Positions 53,755 through 64,000 of a stretch of 64,000 nt of DNA are shown piece after piece. The DNA is from Melieria omissa (Eukaryota; Arthropoda; Insecta; Diptera; Ulidiidae). Location: assembly GCA_963971225.1 (NCBI GenBank), contig OZ020267.1:93981648-94045647 (forward strand), given 5' to 3'. The notes beneath the pieces are model-generated. The model was not told the DNA's origin. It was given only the letters and a program-made list of their open reading frames with translations, and did not search any database. Numbering within the stretch: position 1 is the stretch's first letter; every line of letters starts with the position of its first letter. The translations under genes were made by a program, and so were the position numbers.

Positions 53755-55663
53755 CTTAGAAATGATTTCATTATTAGACTGGAAGGAATTCCAGTGTAGA
53801 TAGCGATTTTGAAAAAATTTAACTTTCCAAAAAATTTTTTTTTGTAAAAAATTACGTATGAATCAATAAATTTATTAAAAAAAATATATCAAAAAATAAT
53901 TTTTTAATGCAAACAAATAAGTAATTTCATTGTAGTATGAAGTTTTACTAAATCTTAACTTTGGCAACGAATTTTAAAGCCCCCTGTTACTGTGGCACCC
54001 TGTTTTTTCCCCATTTTAAAGCTTAGATATTACACTTTCAGATGCAGTTTAAATTTTTTAAATATCTTTATTGGTTCAGAAGTTATGATTTTTGCAACGA
54101 AAAATGGCAAACCGGGCCATAGTGCGCCGGTGTCAGCTCATAGATTCACGTCAGCACCGCCGCTACTAATGCTGCAACCTCAGTCGCAAAGCCGCCACCA
54201 TCTCGTCCATGCGCTTAGCGAGCGAACATAAGTGTCAACAGCAACAGCAGCAACAACAACAATCATGTGAGCAAAGTGCCAAAATGACAGAGAGATAAAA
54301 TTTCTTTTAATTGAAATCAATGGGGCGCGCCGAGCTGAGTGAGAGGGGGTTGGTTGCGCGCTGAGAACGCGCCAGAAAAACCTTTCGTTTGCTGGCTTAA
54401 TGGCGACAAATTTCTGAATTATAGTGTCCATATTTTATGTTTATTTCTTTGCAGACCGTTAGAGTGGATTTTGTTTTTATAAATATCGCAGCACACCACG
54501 CCCCTCCTTTGCGGTATTCCACAAAATCAACTTTATGCTGGGACTTTATATTTCGATTGCCGCGGTAGCAGCCGAGTATTATAAAATTTGAAATTAAGAT
54601 AAATTGGAGCAACAACAAAATGTATGTGTGTGACGGAAGCGATCGCTCTTTGTCATTGTGTGTAGGTCAAATTAAAATAGCACAACTCTTGATATATATA
54701 GTACAAATGTACGTACGTATGTACATGCGAACGTACATCCTACATTGTCTCCACAAACATTAGCACATTGTGTTGGCCAGGCAACAGGCTCCAGAAGAGG
54801 AAAGCAGATTTAATGAATGAACATTATATATTTCAGAGTTTTCCAAATTTCAGTTGCATATTCGATTTGAAAGTGGTAACTAAAGCACTTTTGGTCTTTG
54901 AAGCGTCGTAGTTTGGCACTTGGGCTGAGTTTAATACATTAAAACACTTTGTGATGATAAGTTTTAGCTTAGCATTGCGTAGAGTTGATGTTTGATGTTT
55001 GAGAATACTGAAAACGGTGAGCGTTATGCCAGAAAGCAGTTTTTGAACTAGCCCCTCCTAACACAAACCATTTTCGATAAAACAACACATTATGGATTCG
55101 TGAACGAACACTGTGTTGGTTCCAGACTTGCATGTCTGTTAGGGAGATTAAAAGTGCTTAGAAGTCCATTTATTTTTCGTTACAATTTGCCTAGTGGTTT
55201 TTGAATACAATTATTTAAGTTACACACACACACACACACAGTTGTGCATCTATATGTGTGCTTGATACTCTTTGATGCCACTATTTTAACATCGAATTGG
55301 CTGCATCCTGCATTTATTCAGTTTAATTAGGAAATCGGAAAACGCTTGCTTGAACTTGTGTTGAATGGGGTATAACGATTCAATTATTCAATACTTCTCT
55401 AACAATTTCGACACCTTTCTTGTAAAACGACTTATCTTTGGCCTTAAAAAAGGTATTTGTTTCGACGATGACCTCATCATTCGAGCCAAATTACTTTCCG
55501 GCGAGCATTTTTTTTTAAGTCTGCGAACAGATAAAGTTACTGTAGGCCAAGTCTGGAAAATAGAGTGAGTTCGCAAGTCATTTGAAGTTTAGTTCGTGTA
55601 ATTTTGCAATCGTGGAACCCATTTCGAAAACAGCTTTCTCATTGATATCTTCACAGTTTCAGC
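53755..55663. other. No gene recognised; (CA)n at 55222-55240
   Basis: 1.9 kb without motif-supported frames. A GC-richer patch at 54100-54400 carries a CAA/CAG run. A short cacacaca run lies at 55222-55240. The frame at 55365-55568 is unsupported. Confidence 0.4.
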
Positions 55664-55779
55664 TAAAGGGTGTGCACACCAAAATCGGGACACTTGTTTT
55701 TTGATATAAAAATTAAACGGAGTAATCTAGAATTTTTTTTACAATTTATTTCTACACTTCGGTCTTTATGGTACGATAT

Positions 55780-57529
55780 AGTCCAGATTTATTTTTATTT
55801 TTTTCCTCCGTATGCCACCAACCACACTTTTCGTCGGAGTCCTGCCATAAATGTTTGCACAAAAATTCGTTCACTTTTTTGGACCCCCACAACCACTTCC
55901 TCCAGCACTCTTCTTCTGTCGATACCCTCGCATCACACTTCTTTAAAATGGCTATAACTATCGACCACTAGTTTTCGATACGACGGAGTTCCGGGCTGTT
56001 AGGCGGATCACACTCGCGCTGTACATATTCCATCCCACATGCAGAATATTCTCTTCATACCACTACAGAGTTTTCCTGGAGTAGTGACAAGTAGCCAAGT
56101 CAGGCCAAAACAACGGTTTTAAGTTTCGGTTTCGGTTTCAAAAAATGTTTTTTTTTACAGAAATCGATTTATAAATACTATAACAATATGAAGCCAAAGT
56201 TTCATAATGAAATATGCAATAGTTTTGAAGTTATAGCCAAAAATGTTTCGGCGCGCACAGCCTCGCGTACGCTCCGCGCGGCGAGTATTGTAACTTTAAA
56301 CGCGATTTTCTCGAAATCATGTTTTTGTGACGTTTTTTACACTTTTTTTCGGATCTAATGAACCGATTTGGATAAAACTGAATTTCACGTGTTCACAAAT
56401 GAATTCTCTATCGCACATCATAGGATTTTTTCAATATTGTGAAATTTCGATTTTTAACAACACTTTTAGTACCAAAATTTTGCAAAAAAAATCGATTTTT
56501 TTTTCAAATTTGCGCCAAATTTCACCAAGTTGAAATTTTTCAAAAATCCTCCGATGTGCGATAACTAAAACTATGTTATTAATGAAAATGATGGTCAATT
56601 TGATTTCAGATAAACCGTACCCGAGAAAAGTGTAAAAAACTGGGAGTATGTTTTCCAAACAAGGCAACATAAGTACTTGGCAAGCCGGCGGCCATTTTGT
56701 TTTTTTTCCAAAAAAAAAAAATTTTTTTTCAACTCACTATTGTAACAACAAACAAAATAAAAAAGAATTACAACATTTTATCAAACTGTCTTTCCAAAAT
56801 TAACTCTTGAAAAACACCTCATTTTTCGACGAAAAAACGGGAAAGCCCCCTTAATGTGTGGCGACGAATGAGAGCCAGTAGTCTCTTTTCGAAGCATTCG
56901 TCCTGGTAAATATTGCCATTCATTTTACCGACTGTTACAAAAGGATTTGTTTTAACACCGCACGAACAGATGGCTTGTCAAACCATGGTCTTCTTTAAGA
57001 ATTTTGCCCTTGATTTCACCTTGTATTCTTTTGCAATATCTCGGCGATTCGTGGCTGTGTAGAAACCTTGCCCTGCTAAAAATGTAAAGATGTTGAAGCA
57101 GTATGTTTCATCATCCATGATCACACTACTGAATTTCGTTAGCAAATTTTCGAACAAGTTGCGACAACGGTGCTACACGGTGAGATTTCGTTTCGCATCC
57201 CGATCTGGTACTACTTGAGGCTTGTAATTCTTCAAGCCAAGCCAAGAGACGAGCAACTCTTGGCTTTCTAGACGAACGATGACGATTTCCCCACGATTTA
57301 AGCCACCGAACGACTTGACATTCGCTGTTTTTTTTTTAAATGCGGCAATCACTTTCTTCGTGCATCTAACATTCTTCTGGTCATGATCACCACCACTACC
57401 CGCCTTACGATCAACCCTCAGCCTTTCATTACAATTTTTCAACACTTTACCGCATGTCGATGGTGCAAAATTTAGCTTTTTTGTAATTAGGCGTATAGTG
57501 AGGTTGGGATTCGTAGTGTGTTCGTGCAA
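55780..57529 (-). pseudogene. Transposase of the 55.7 kb element, degraded
   Basis: The N-terminal half from 57529 reads HEHTTNPNLTIRLITKKLNF (helix-turn-helix), later VIAAFKKKTANVKSF. MDDETYCFN near 57115 gives a first Asp, then TMV-QAICSCGVKTNPFVT near 56980-56930. Beyond the insertion, PPNSPELRRIEN-WSIV near 56010-55950 is the usual C-terminal Glu region. The composition resembles DD37E-type Tc1/mariner relatives. Several stops and frameshifts. Confidence 0.6.
56119..56854. mobile_element. Putative TTAA-flanked insertion within that transposase
   Basis: The transposase sequence is interrupted between TTAA at 56119-56122 and TTAA at 56851-56854. The right end reads inward ggggg-ctttcccgtttttt. 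The left end (gtttcggtttcggtttc) matches it poorly. The interior is non-coding and locally GC-rich (gcctcgcgtacgctccgcgc near 56263). Confidence 0.4.
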
Positions 57530-57719
57530 GATGGGTTTTCTACGTTCGTATTCGTTTGCTATTTTCTTACTAATAAAATGAGTTTTGATAATTTTTTTAA
57601 TTGAATATTGAAAACCAAGTCATGGAGTACTTAGGTATAAAATTTTACTTTTCAAAGAGTTTTATTTTAAAAGATACAGGGGTTTTGAAGTGTCGCGATT
57701 TTGGTGTGCACACCCTTTA

Positions 57720-57960
57720 CTTCCTGCAATTCCACTTTACGGTTTTTAAAAACGAGTTTGTGGACTTTTTTACCGTTTTCCGCGCGGCGCATCATCGGTG
57801 TTCGTACCACCACGATTAAATTGAGCAAACCAATCAATAATGGTCGATTGTGCAGAGGTGCAGAGTCCGGATAACACTTATTGAGCCAGGCGTTTGTTTC
57901 AATGGCGTTTGTTTCAATGGCGTTTTTCCTATCAAAAAGCAATGTTTAATGAGAACACGA
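57720..57960 (-). pseudogene. mariner transposase N-terminal remnant
   Basis: The minus strand reads AIETNAWLNKCYPDSAP and, in an adjacent frame, IIDWFAQFNRGGT-TDDAPR: the helix-turn-helix region of a mariner. A 15-bp tandem duplication (aatggcgtttgtttc) repeats NAIET. It is cut at 57719 by the element to its left. Confidence 0.72.
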
Positions 57961-58021
57961 AATTCGTTTTTTCCATTGTTCTGAACACAATTAAAGTTGT
58001 TTTCTTAAACCAATTGTTGTA

Positions 58022-59640
58022 ATGTAATGTAATGTAATGATAATGGGTAGGGACAATGCCCTTGCGCACTGCAACCTAGTAGGTTTATTGTGCCCCTTGA
58101 ATCATCTGGTGTTTTATGTGCTCAGGTATTGAATCGGACCTTTCTGCGATATTTGCATCAGGTCCTCATCACCGAGAATATGTTTCCCTAGAAACTTTGC
58201 ACGTCTGTGTGCCAGAGCTGGACAGTTTATGATAACGTGTTCCATTGTTTCATCGACCTCATTGCAGTATCTGCATGTTTTGTCGACGACCAAGCCAAGT
58301 TTGTGGAGGTGGTAGTTACAAGAATAGTGGCCGGTTAGAGCGCCACATAGGATTTTGAGTTGTCTTCTGCTAAGAAGTATAGCAGATTTAGCTCGTTTTG
58401 TGTTAAAGTTTAGGAATCTTTTCGAGTGCCGTAGTCCCTCAATATTATTCCAGTATTTTTGTTTTTGTTTCTGGATCCATTTGTGGATGTCCTGTTTTAG
58501 GTCGGTTTTACCGAATCCAAACATCGGGCCCGGCCCTATGAATGGGCTTTCTGCACCATTTTTAGCTTGTGTGTCTGCCCTTTCGTTGCCATCATGGCCC
58601 TCATGCCCAGGAATCCAGACGAGCACAACCCTGTTCTGGGTCCCTAGGGCGTTGAGTTCCTTGTGGCATTCAAGCAGGATTTTTGATGTGTAGGAGTAGC
58701 TGTCAAGTGCTTTTAGAACTGACAGACTATCCGAAAGTATGGTGAACGTTGTTCCTTGAGGGTGCATTTTAGCAATTGTTCGAACTGCCTCATATATTGC
58801 ATAGAGTTCAGCTTGAAATATTGAGGTATTGTAGCTCATCGGAAGGGCTAAGTTGACCCCAGGGCCCACTACTCCAGCTCCTACACCACAAGGTGTTTTA
58901 GAGCCATCGGTGTACCACTTTTGAGCGTCCTCTTTTAACCATTTCGGGTTGTTTTCCCACTGTTCCCTAGTCGGAAAGTCAACTATATATTTCCTTGTTG
59001 GGCTGAAATGGGGTTTCATGAAGTTAAGATATGAGGATTTGTGGATGGTGTCCTCTATTTGTTTTAAAATTGCCAAGTGGCCCGTTAGGTTGCCCTGTTT
59101 AAGTAGGTTATGCCTATATAGCGTGAGTGCACTTAAGATTGCGTCCTCTTGGATGGCTATATGTAGCGGTGTTAGATCGAGTAAGGCTTCCATGCCGGCA
59201 GTAGGGGTTGTTTTCATTGCTCCCGTAATGCTAAGGCATGCAAACCTTTGAACTCTGTTTAATCTTTTTATTGTTGTGCTCTGATTGGTTTTGCCCCACC
59301 ATACTAGAGCACCATATAGTATGATGGGTCTTACCATTTGTGTGTACGCCCAGGATGTCATACGGGGTGAAAGGCCCCAAGATTTACCCAGTAATTGTCT
59401 TATGGTCCATAGCGATTTCGTTGCTTTTTTGAGGACTGTGTTTAAATGCGGTTCCCAGGTGAGTTTTTGATCTAGGGTAATTCCTAGATATTTGACCTCA
59501 GCCTTAACGGGTACAGTTATATTATTTATTTTTAGTGTTGGAAGATCAAGCTTCCGTTTTCTTGTAAATGGAACGATGGTAGTTTTATTGGGGTTAATTG
59601 ATAAACCAATTGTTACTTTTGAACCAAACTTCACATCGTC
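58022..59640 (-). mobile_element. RNase H-bearing LINE, 5'-truncated
   Basis: A minus-strand copy ending 3' in a short repeat of attac (gtaatgtaatgtaatg on the plus strand, 58018-58040). It is a related but distinct family from the LINE at 8672-10576: both share the phrase tattgtgcccc near the 3' end, RT thumb and RNase H motifs. No clear target duplication was found. Its 5' end abuts the spacer before the Tc1 at 59697. Confidence 0.82.
58114..59634 (-). pseudogene. LINE RT-thumb and RNase H polyprotein fragment
   Basis: One intact 506-codon frame. The RT end (INPNKTTIVPFTRKRK, VKYLGITLDQKLTWEPHLN, ILYGALVWWGKTNQS, RLNRVQRFACLSITGAMK) follows directly after where the YADD box would be. RNase H follows (WYTDGSKTPCGVGAGVVGP, FQAELYAIYEAV, LSDSLSVLKAL, WIPGHEGHDGNERADTQA) with all acidic residues. 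A zinc-knuckle-like tail CRYCNEVDETMEHVIINCP ends it. The frame is intact, but the RT core and upstream regions are missing. Confidence 0.9.
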
Positions 59641-59694
59641 ATGAAATTTTTACATGTACCTTTTGAAGGTTACTATCATACTTAAAAAAATATA

Positions 59695-61301
59695 TACACT
59701 GCAGAGCATAACTATAGACGCACCCACATTTTTGCGTTTCTGAGCAATTAAAAATTTTTGAGAAATATCTGATGATGCAGGATGAAAGAGCTTTAAAAGT
59801 TATTAACTTTAGGTTCTTGTGCAAATTAAAAAATTTGCTGAACACTGCGATTAAAAATGTAGTTTTTGGCTGGTGCATAACTATAGACGCACTTTGAACA
59901 TTTTATTTTGAGTACAATAATAACGTGTTAAAGAAAACAAATGTAAGTTGTGTGAGTGTCAGTAGTGAGTAAGTCCTTCTTTGTTTTGAATAAGCTCGAA
60001 AACTCGGTTTGGCAAGCTTTCTAGAAGGTTTAAGTGCATAGAATTGCTTATCGACTCCCAAGCTTGAATAATTGCCATTTTTAAGCTTTCCACCATGTCG
60101 TATTGCTTGTTTTCAGCAAACACAATGTGCACCAGTATTCCCCACATGTCCTCCATGGAATTTAAATCTGGAGAACAAGCTGGCCATTAAAGAAAAGGAA
60201 TGTGATGTGTCTGGAGCCAAGTGTTTGTCTCGTTGCTTTTGTGAACAGAGGCATTATCTTGTTGAAAAATTAGTCCACTTCGCCGATATCGGTTAAAAAA
60301 TAGTGTACTCTGCCGAATTCCTTTGCGTACTAGGAAAAGCCAGCTCCAACATACCGTTCCCACAAAATGCTCCCCACATCATTAAGGAACCCCCTCCGAA
60401 ACTTCTTTTGGAAAAATATCGCGGTCCTTTGCGTAAATCTCTCCAGTAAGAGTTAAATCCATCGAGTTAAATCCATCTGGACCGTCAAAGTTAAACTTCT
60501 TTTCATCGGAGAATATTTTCTGATAGAAAAATTCATGCTTTAGAAAATTAAAGAAGCCTAATTGGGGATTCGGAAAACTGTCTTAACTTTTTCCAATCCG
60601 TACTCATATTGTTTCAAGCGAATTGCAATCGGGATTCCTTATGGCGTGGCAATAATCGGGGCATATTTTTCAATTTCTGCCGGGAAATGTTCGGAGACTC
60701 CTTTAACACCCTGTTCACTGTCCAACGAGACACATTAACTCCACAATCTTTTCCAATTTGCTTAGCTGTTCTCATAAAGTTACTAGCGGCACCAATTACA
60801 CGACGTTTATCCCGTTCAGAAAGTTTTGGTTTTGTTCCTCCTTTTTTGTTTGTGCCATAATTGGTTGTATTTGTTAAAAACGATCGCACTACTTTGTCCG
60901 ATCGCTTCAATTTTCGACCGATTTCGCGAAGTCCAACAGTTTCTTCGCGAAAAGCTAAAATTATGCCTTTTTCGATTTCCGACAAGTACGAACCACAAGG
61001 CATTTTTAAATAATATGGAAATCAATCAAAAAAAGTCAAAGACGTACCGCTATTTCTTGACTTACTCGATCAACAGACTAAATAACTCACATTTTTATAG
61101 TGCGTCTATAGTTATGCACCAGCCAAAAACTACATTTTTAATCGCAGTGTTCAGCAAATTTTTTTTTTAATTTGCACAAGAACCTAAAGTTAATAGCTTT
61201 TAAAGCTCTTTCATCCTGCATCATCAGATTTTTCTCAAAAATTTTTAATTGCTCAGAAACGCGAAAATGTGGGTGCGTCTATAGTTATGCTCTGCAGTGT
61301 A
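59695..61301 (-). mobile_element. Tc1-like element, full length (1.6 kb)
   Basis: Element 59697-61299 between TA dinucleotides. TIRs about 200 bp: cactgcagagcataactata, then gacgcaccc at the outer end and ggctggtgcataactatag near 59868, mirrored at 61100 and 61285. IR/DR layout with the motif ataactatagacgca repeated at outer and inner ends. Transposase remains lie on the minus strand. Confidence 0.93.
59959..61003 (-). pseudogene. Tc1 transposase with intron, frameshifted
   Basis: The N-terminal half from 61003 reads MPCGSYLSEIEKGIILAFRE, GLREIGRKLKRSDKVVRSF and SERDKRRVIGAASN (paired-like helix-turn-helix), then NVSRWTVNRVLKESPNISR. A frameshift near 60620 is followed by a 68-bp intron (60587-60520, gttaagac to tttttctatcag), then IFSDEKK with the first Asp and FNFDGPDGF. 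The middle is broken. The C-terminal part near 60156 reads MWGILVHIVFAENKQYD. Inactive. Confidence 0.87.
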
Positions 61302-63640
61302 GAGCTTAGTACAGCTTCTGAAAAATCCCATTAGTACAGTAGCACACAGTGTATCTGTTTCTTGGTTCTATGGAGGTTGTTGGTAGGCAAAGTCGTTCGA
61401 AATTTCGAATTTCGAAAGTCGTTTTCAAAATTCTGTATGTAGAAATGTTTTCCACCTTCGTTTTCCACAGAAATAGATCTCCATATTTACATACCCAAAC
61501 GAATTGCAGTAATTAGGAAAGGGACGACTGTTTAGTGTGCAATTGCTATTTTTCAATATCGATGCTAACTTTTACCTTTCGTTTATTTTTTGATTTTGCA
61601 GCGAGTTGACGTTCGTCTTTTCATAATCTCGTACTATATTTTTACATCTCGTACCAAAAGTTCTATTGCCTCTTGAGGCCTTTTTTTTTGCCGAAAATAA
61701 ATGCCAATACAGAAAAGCGAAACAAAAATAACAACGCCTTAGGGCTTTATATTTGCCTCCGTCGTAAGCGTTCCATGGGTCGTGCACACCTCATCGTCAC
61801 CGACATCACCGTCGTCATCATCATTGATAGCCACCTAAGTTTGCTTGTTGCTGGCTTTCTGTTGTTTTGAAAATACGAAACTTTTGTACAAATTTCGCAC
61901 CCCCCGCCCTACCACTTTGTCAGCCAACTGGCTTACCTTGTCTAATGCTTCAGCAGCTGTTCATGCCACGAACTGTTTGGTTCGCTGCTCTGTGCATGTT
62001 CTAAATTTAAACGTAAAGCAACTCTGACAAATGCTGCCATCATTATCCCCATATTCGCACGTTTGCAATACTTGTTTTCGGCTAAAAACTTGCCAAATTA
62101 TTTTGAGTGTTGCCTTCTTTAGCGATTGCGACAAGTACAACACCACCGCACCAATCTACGTTACACGCAACCGCCATAAGCAGCAAATCCGCACAAGTCA
62201 TCACGGGTGGAGCAGCAGAAACCGGCGTCTCGCCGAATGAAAGCCACAAATTGGCGACTGGTGCTGGACAGCTGACGGTTGTTGTTGCGTAAGGCGTGGA
62301 TACCTTGAGGGTGCTTATGGAATGCCCCAGAGTGTTTCGATTTTAGAAAAGTTGCTGTTGGTCGAATGAGATGCACATGCAGCTGTAAATTTTGCTTCAT
62401 TCATTCATGGATTCACCGATCTTCTGCAATTGATTTTGCCAATTTATTGAATGTGAAATTTGTTATTTGTTTACTTGCAGACTCCGCTTGAGACGAAAAT
62501 AATTATAACAACAACAACGTGCCCAACTGGAAAAACAGCGAGCAAAAGTCTGGAGCAGCTGTGGACAAAGCAGCCAGCAGCAGTAAAAGCAATAAAATCA
62601 GCATAAACTTTGCACAAAAATACACATATTTGAATACTAGTGCAAAGTAAGTCAATCAGACCGCCACACCCACACTTACCATTGCACGTACCGCCCACAC
62701 AGTAAGAGATACACAAACGCACGCACACAGCATACCAACAACATATGAACGCAATATGAAATTCAACTCAACTCAACGGAACTGAACTGAACTTTGCCGG
62801 TTCGCCAGTTTGGAACGTGAACACTTTTGAGAACAAAAAGACGCCAATGAGGAGCACTTGAGGGCGAAGACGTCCGTACGACGGTGGTAGGGGGTAGACA
62901 TTGCGAAGAAACAAAACTCCAAGGTAAAGTTAAATGCAAAACAGGAAACAAAAGGAGAAACTAATATTTAATGAAAAAGTAATAAAGTAAATAAGAATTA
63001 TATACTACATACAATACAAATACATGCAAGCATCATAAATACATAACTACTAATACATGCATAGGTACATACAAAAATAACATAAAGTCAGAGATCAATA
63101 AAGTCAAGAGTAAAGAAGAAAATCTTAAAATATATAAGAACTAAGCAGAACATGCAACAGCAGCAACATTAGGAAAAAGGTTAAGCAGAGCAAGTCGAAA
63201 GAGCAGCAGCAGCAGCAACAGCAGCCGCAAAGGACATAGATGATGGATTTTGAAAAGTGTGGAAGCGGCCGTAAGCAGTAATAATCACGAGACTATTTAG
63301 GTGTATAAAAGAATAATTAAATATTAAAAGTAAAAAGGGTAAACAAGAACAATTTAAGAGAATAATCAGACAAATTGGATTTGAAAAACCAGAGGGAAAC
63401 AAAAGAAGAAGAGAAAAACACAAGAAATGGAATAGCAACCAATATTTGTGAGAAGAGTAAAACAACAAACGCTTTATTAATTTGTAAAATTAAAAGAGAA
63501 TAAATACTATATCCTACTTCCCTACACTCACTCTAACACGCAGAACCACACAAATACGCACACGCCCACACAATTTGTATACGCCGCGGTCGCAGCGTCA
63601 GCAATGGACGGTATAAATCCAATGTCGCAAAATCCCAACA
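61302..63640. other. No gene recognised
   Basis: 2.3 kb of A-rich, low-complexity DNA with CAA/CAG runs (62505-62590, 63155-63230) typical of fly untranslated leader or intron sequence. Short frames (61673, 61845, 62031, 62471) lack motifs. A transcribed leader of a gene beyond the right edge is possible but unproven. Confidence 0.4.
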
Positions 63641-63647
63641 ACAAACA

Positions 63648-63828
63648 CAAAGAGACAACCACACACACAAGAGACAACCACACACACAAAGAGACAACCA
63701 CACACACAAAGAGACAACCACACACACAAAGAGACAACCACACACACACACACACACACACAGAGGCAACCACACACACAAAGAGACAACCACACACACA
63801 CACACACACACACACACACCAACACACA
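63648..63828 (+). repeat. 20-bp minisatellite merging into (CA)n
   Basis: Units of aagagacaaccacacacaca repeat about five times from 63650, with a variant (gaggcaacc) and expanding (CA)n runs at 63740-63760 and 63791-63820. The several long minus-strand Cys/Val frames here are artefacts of this repeat. Confidence 0.92.
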
Positions 63829-64000
63829 ACTGAGTAAACTCCAAGTAACAAATAATGCAAACGCAATGAAGTAGTAGTAGCATTCAGCCCGTCACCAATC
63901 CCAGGGAAGAAGAAACGATCGGGACGGGCCAAGACGAAAATAAAATTCAATGTGGAAGTTGTAGAAGCAGCAACAGCAATCCTTGAATGAACACCAAAAC
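63829..64000. other. Right edge, no gene recognised
   Basis: 172 bp after the minisatellite, mixed sequence with no supported frame. Confidence 0.4.

Larger units (their letters stand above)
55664..57719 (-). mobile_element. Tc1/mariner-related element, TA-flanked, 2.05 kb
   Basis: Element 55666-57717 between TA dinucleotides with ends aagggtgtgcacaccaaaat in inverted orientation. A degraded transposase lies on the minus strand, and a ~0.73 kb insertion (about 56123-56850) separates its middle from its C-terminal part. It has itself inserted into an older mariner, whose N-terminus continues at 57720-57960. Confidence 0.8.

Noticed and set aside
63528..63950. Cys/Val-rich minus-strand frames of up to 140 codons
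   Set aside because: They are produced by the (CA)n and 20-bp minisatellite.

Overview
The window is nuclear DNA of a higher fly (Schizophora). The three recognisable host genes are closest to Drosophila proteins as I know them: Pka-C1 (353 aa, intronless), hoi-polloi/SNU13 (127 aa) and pelota. As far as I recall these three lie together at 30C on Drosophila chromosome arm 2L, so the window looks like an expanded copy of that neighbourhood. A tephritid or similar fly with a repeat-rich genome would fit, but the species cannot be fixed from sequence alone. AT-rich spacers, short introns and Tc1/mariner, piggyBac, hAT, LINE and SINE debris agree with this.

Layout: 1-3140, mariner and SINE scraps, then a Tc1 element inside a TTAA-flanked element. 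3140-7036, no recognised gene. 7037-8303, pelota on the minus strand with its last exon missing from the window. 8672-10576, a LINE with RT and RNase H. 11832-12288, hoi-polloi on the minus strand. 16046-17107, Pka-C1 on the plus strand, preceded by a 178-codon in-frame open stretch without ATG. 18202-25377, a nest of TTAA-flanked elements and a LINE. 26028-28538, a TTAA-flanked element carrying a ~258 bp satellite. 28.5-33.6 kb, sparse, with SINE and R1-like LINE scraps. 33.6-38.9 kb, a second nest (LINE, hAT, Tc1, hairpin element, mariner). 39.8-42.1 kb, an internally deleted piggyBac with a palindromic MITE and a SINE inside it. 42.1-46.1 kb, two more SINEs and a hAT MITE. 46.7-49.7 kb, a TIR element hosting a Tc1. 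49.9-50.4 kb, a deleted mariner. 51.1-51.4 kb, a plausible small membrane or secreted protein gene. 51.6-61.3 kb, more MITEs, Tc1/mariner elements and a LINE. 61.3-64 kb, simple-sequence-rich DNA without a recognised gene.

The host genes are housekeeping or signalling genes: ribosome rescue (pelota), U4 snRNP/box C/D snoRNP assembly (hoi-polloi) and cAMP signalling (Pka-C1). They do not form one pathway; their proximity is conserved linkage. Most of the rest is transposon-derived. The most striking pattern is the number of elements bordered by TTAA (piggyBac-type target sites), several nested in one another, most with ends beginning CCCTTT or CCCTCTA, plus four different Tc1 copies that keep what appears to be the same short intron just before the first catalytic Asp. 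All family assignments come from motif recognition without database searches.
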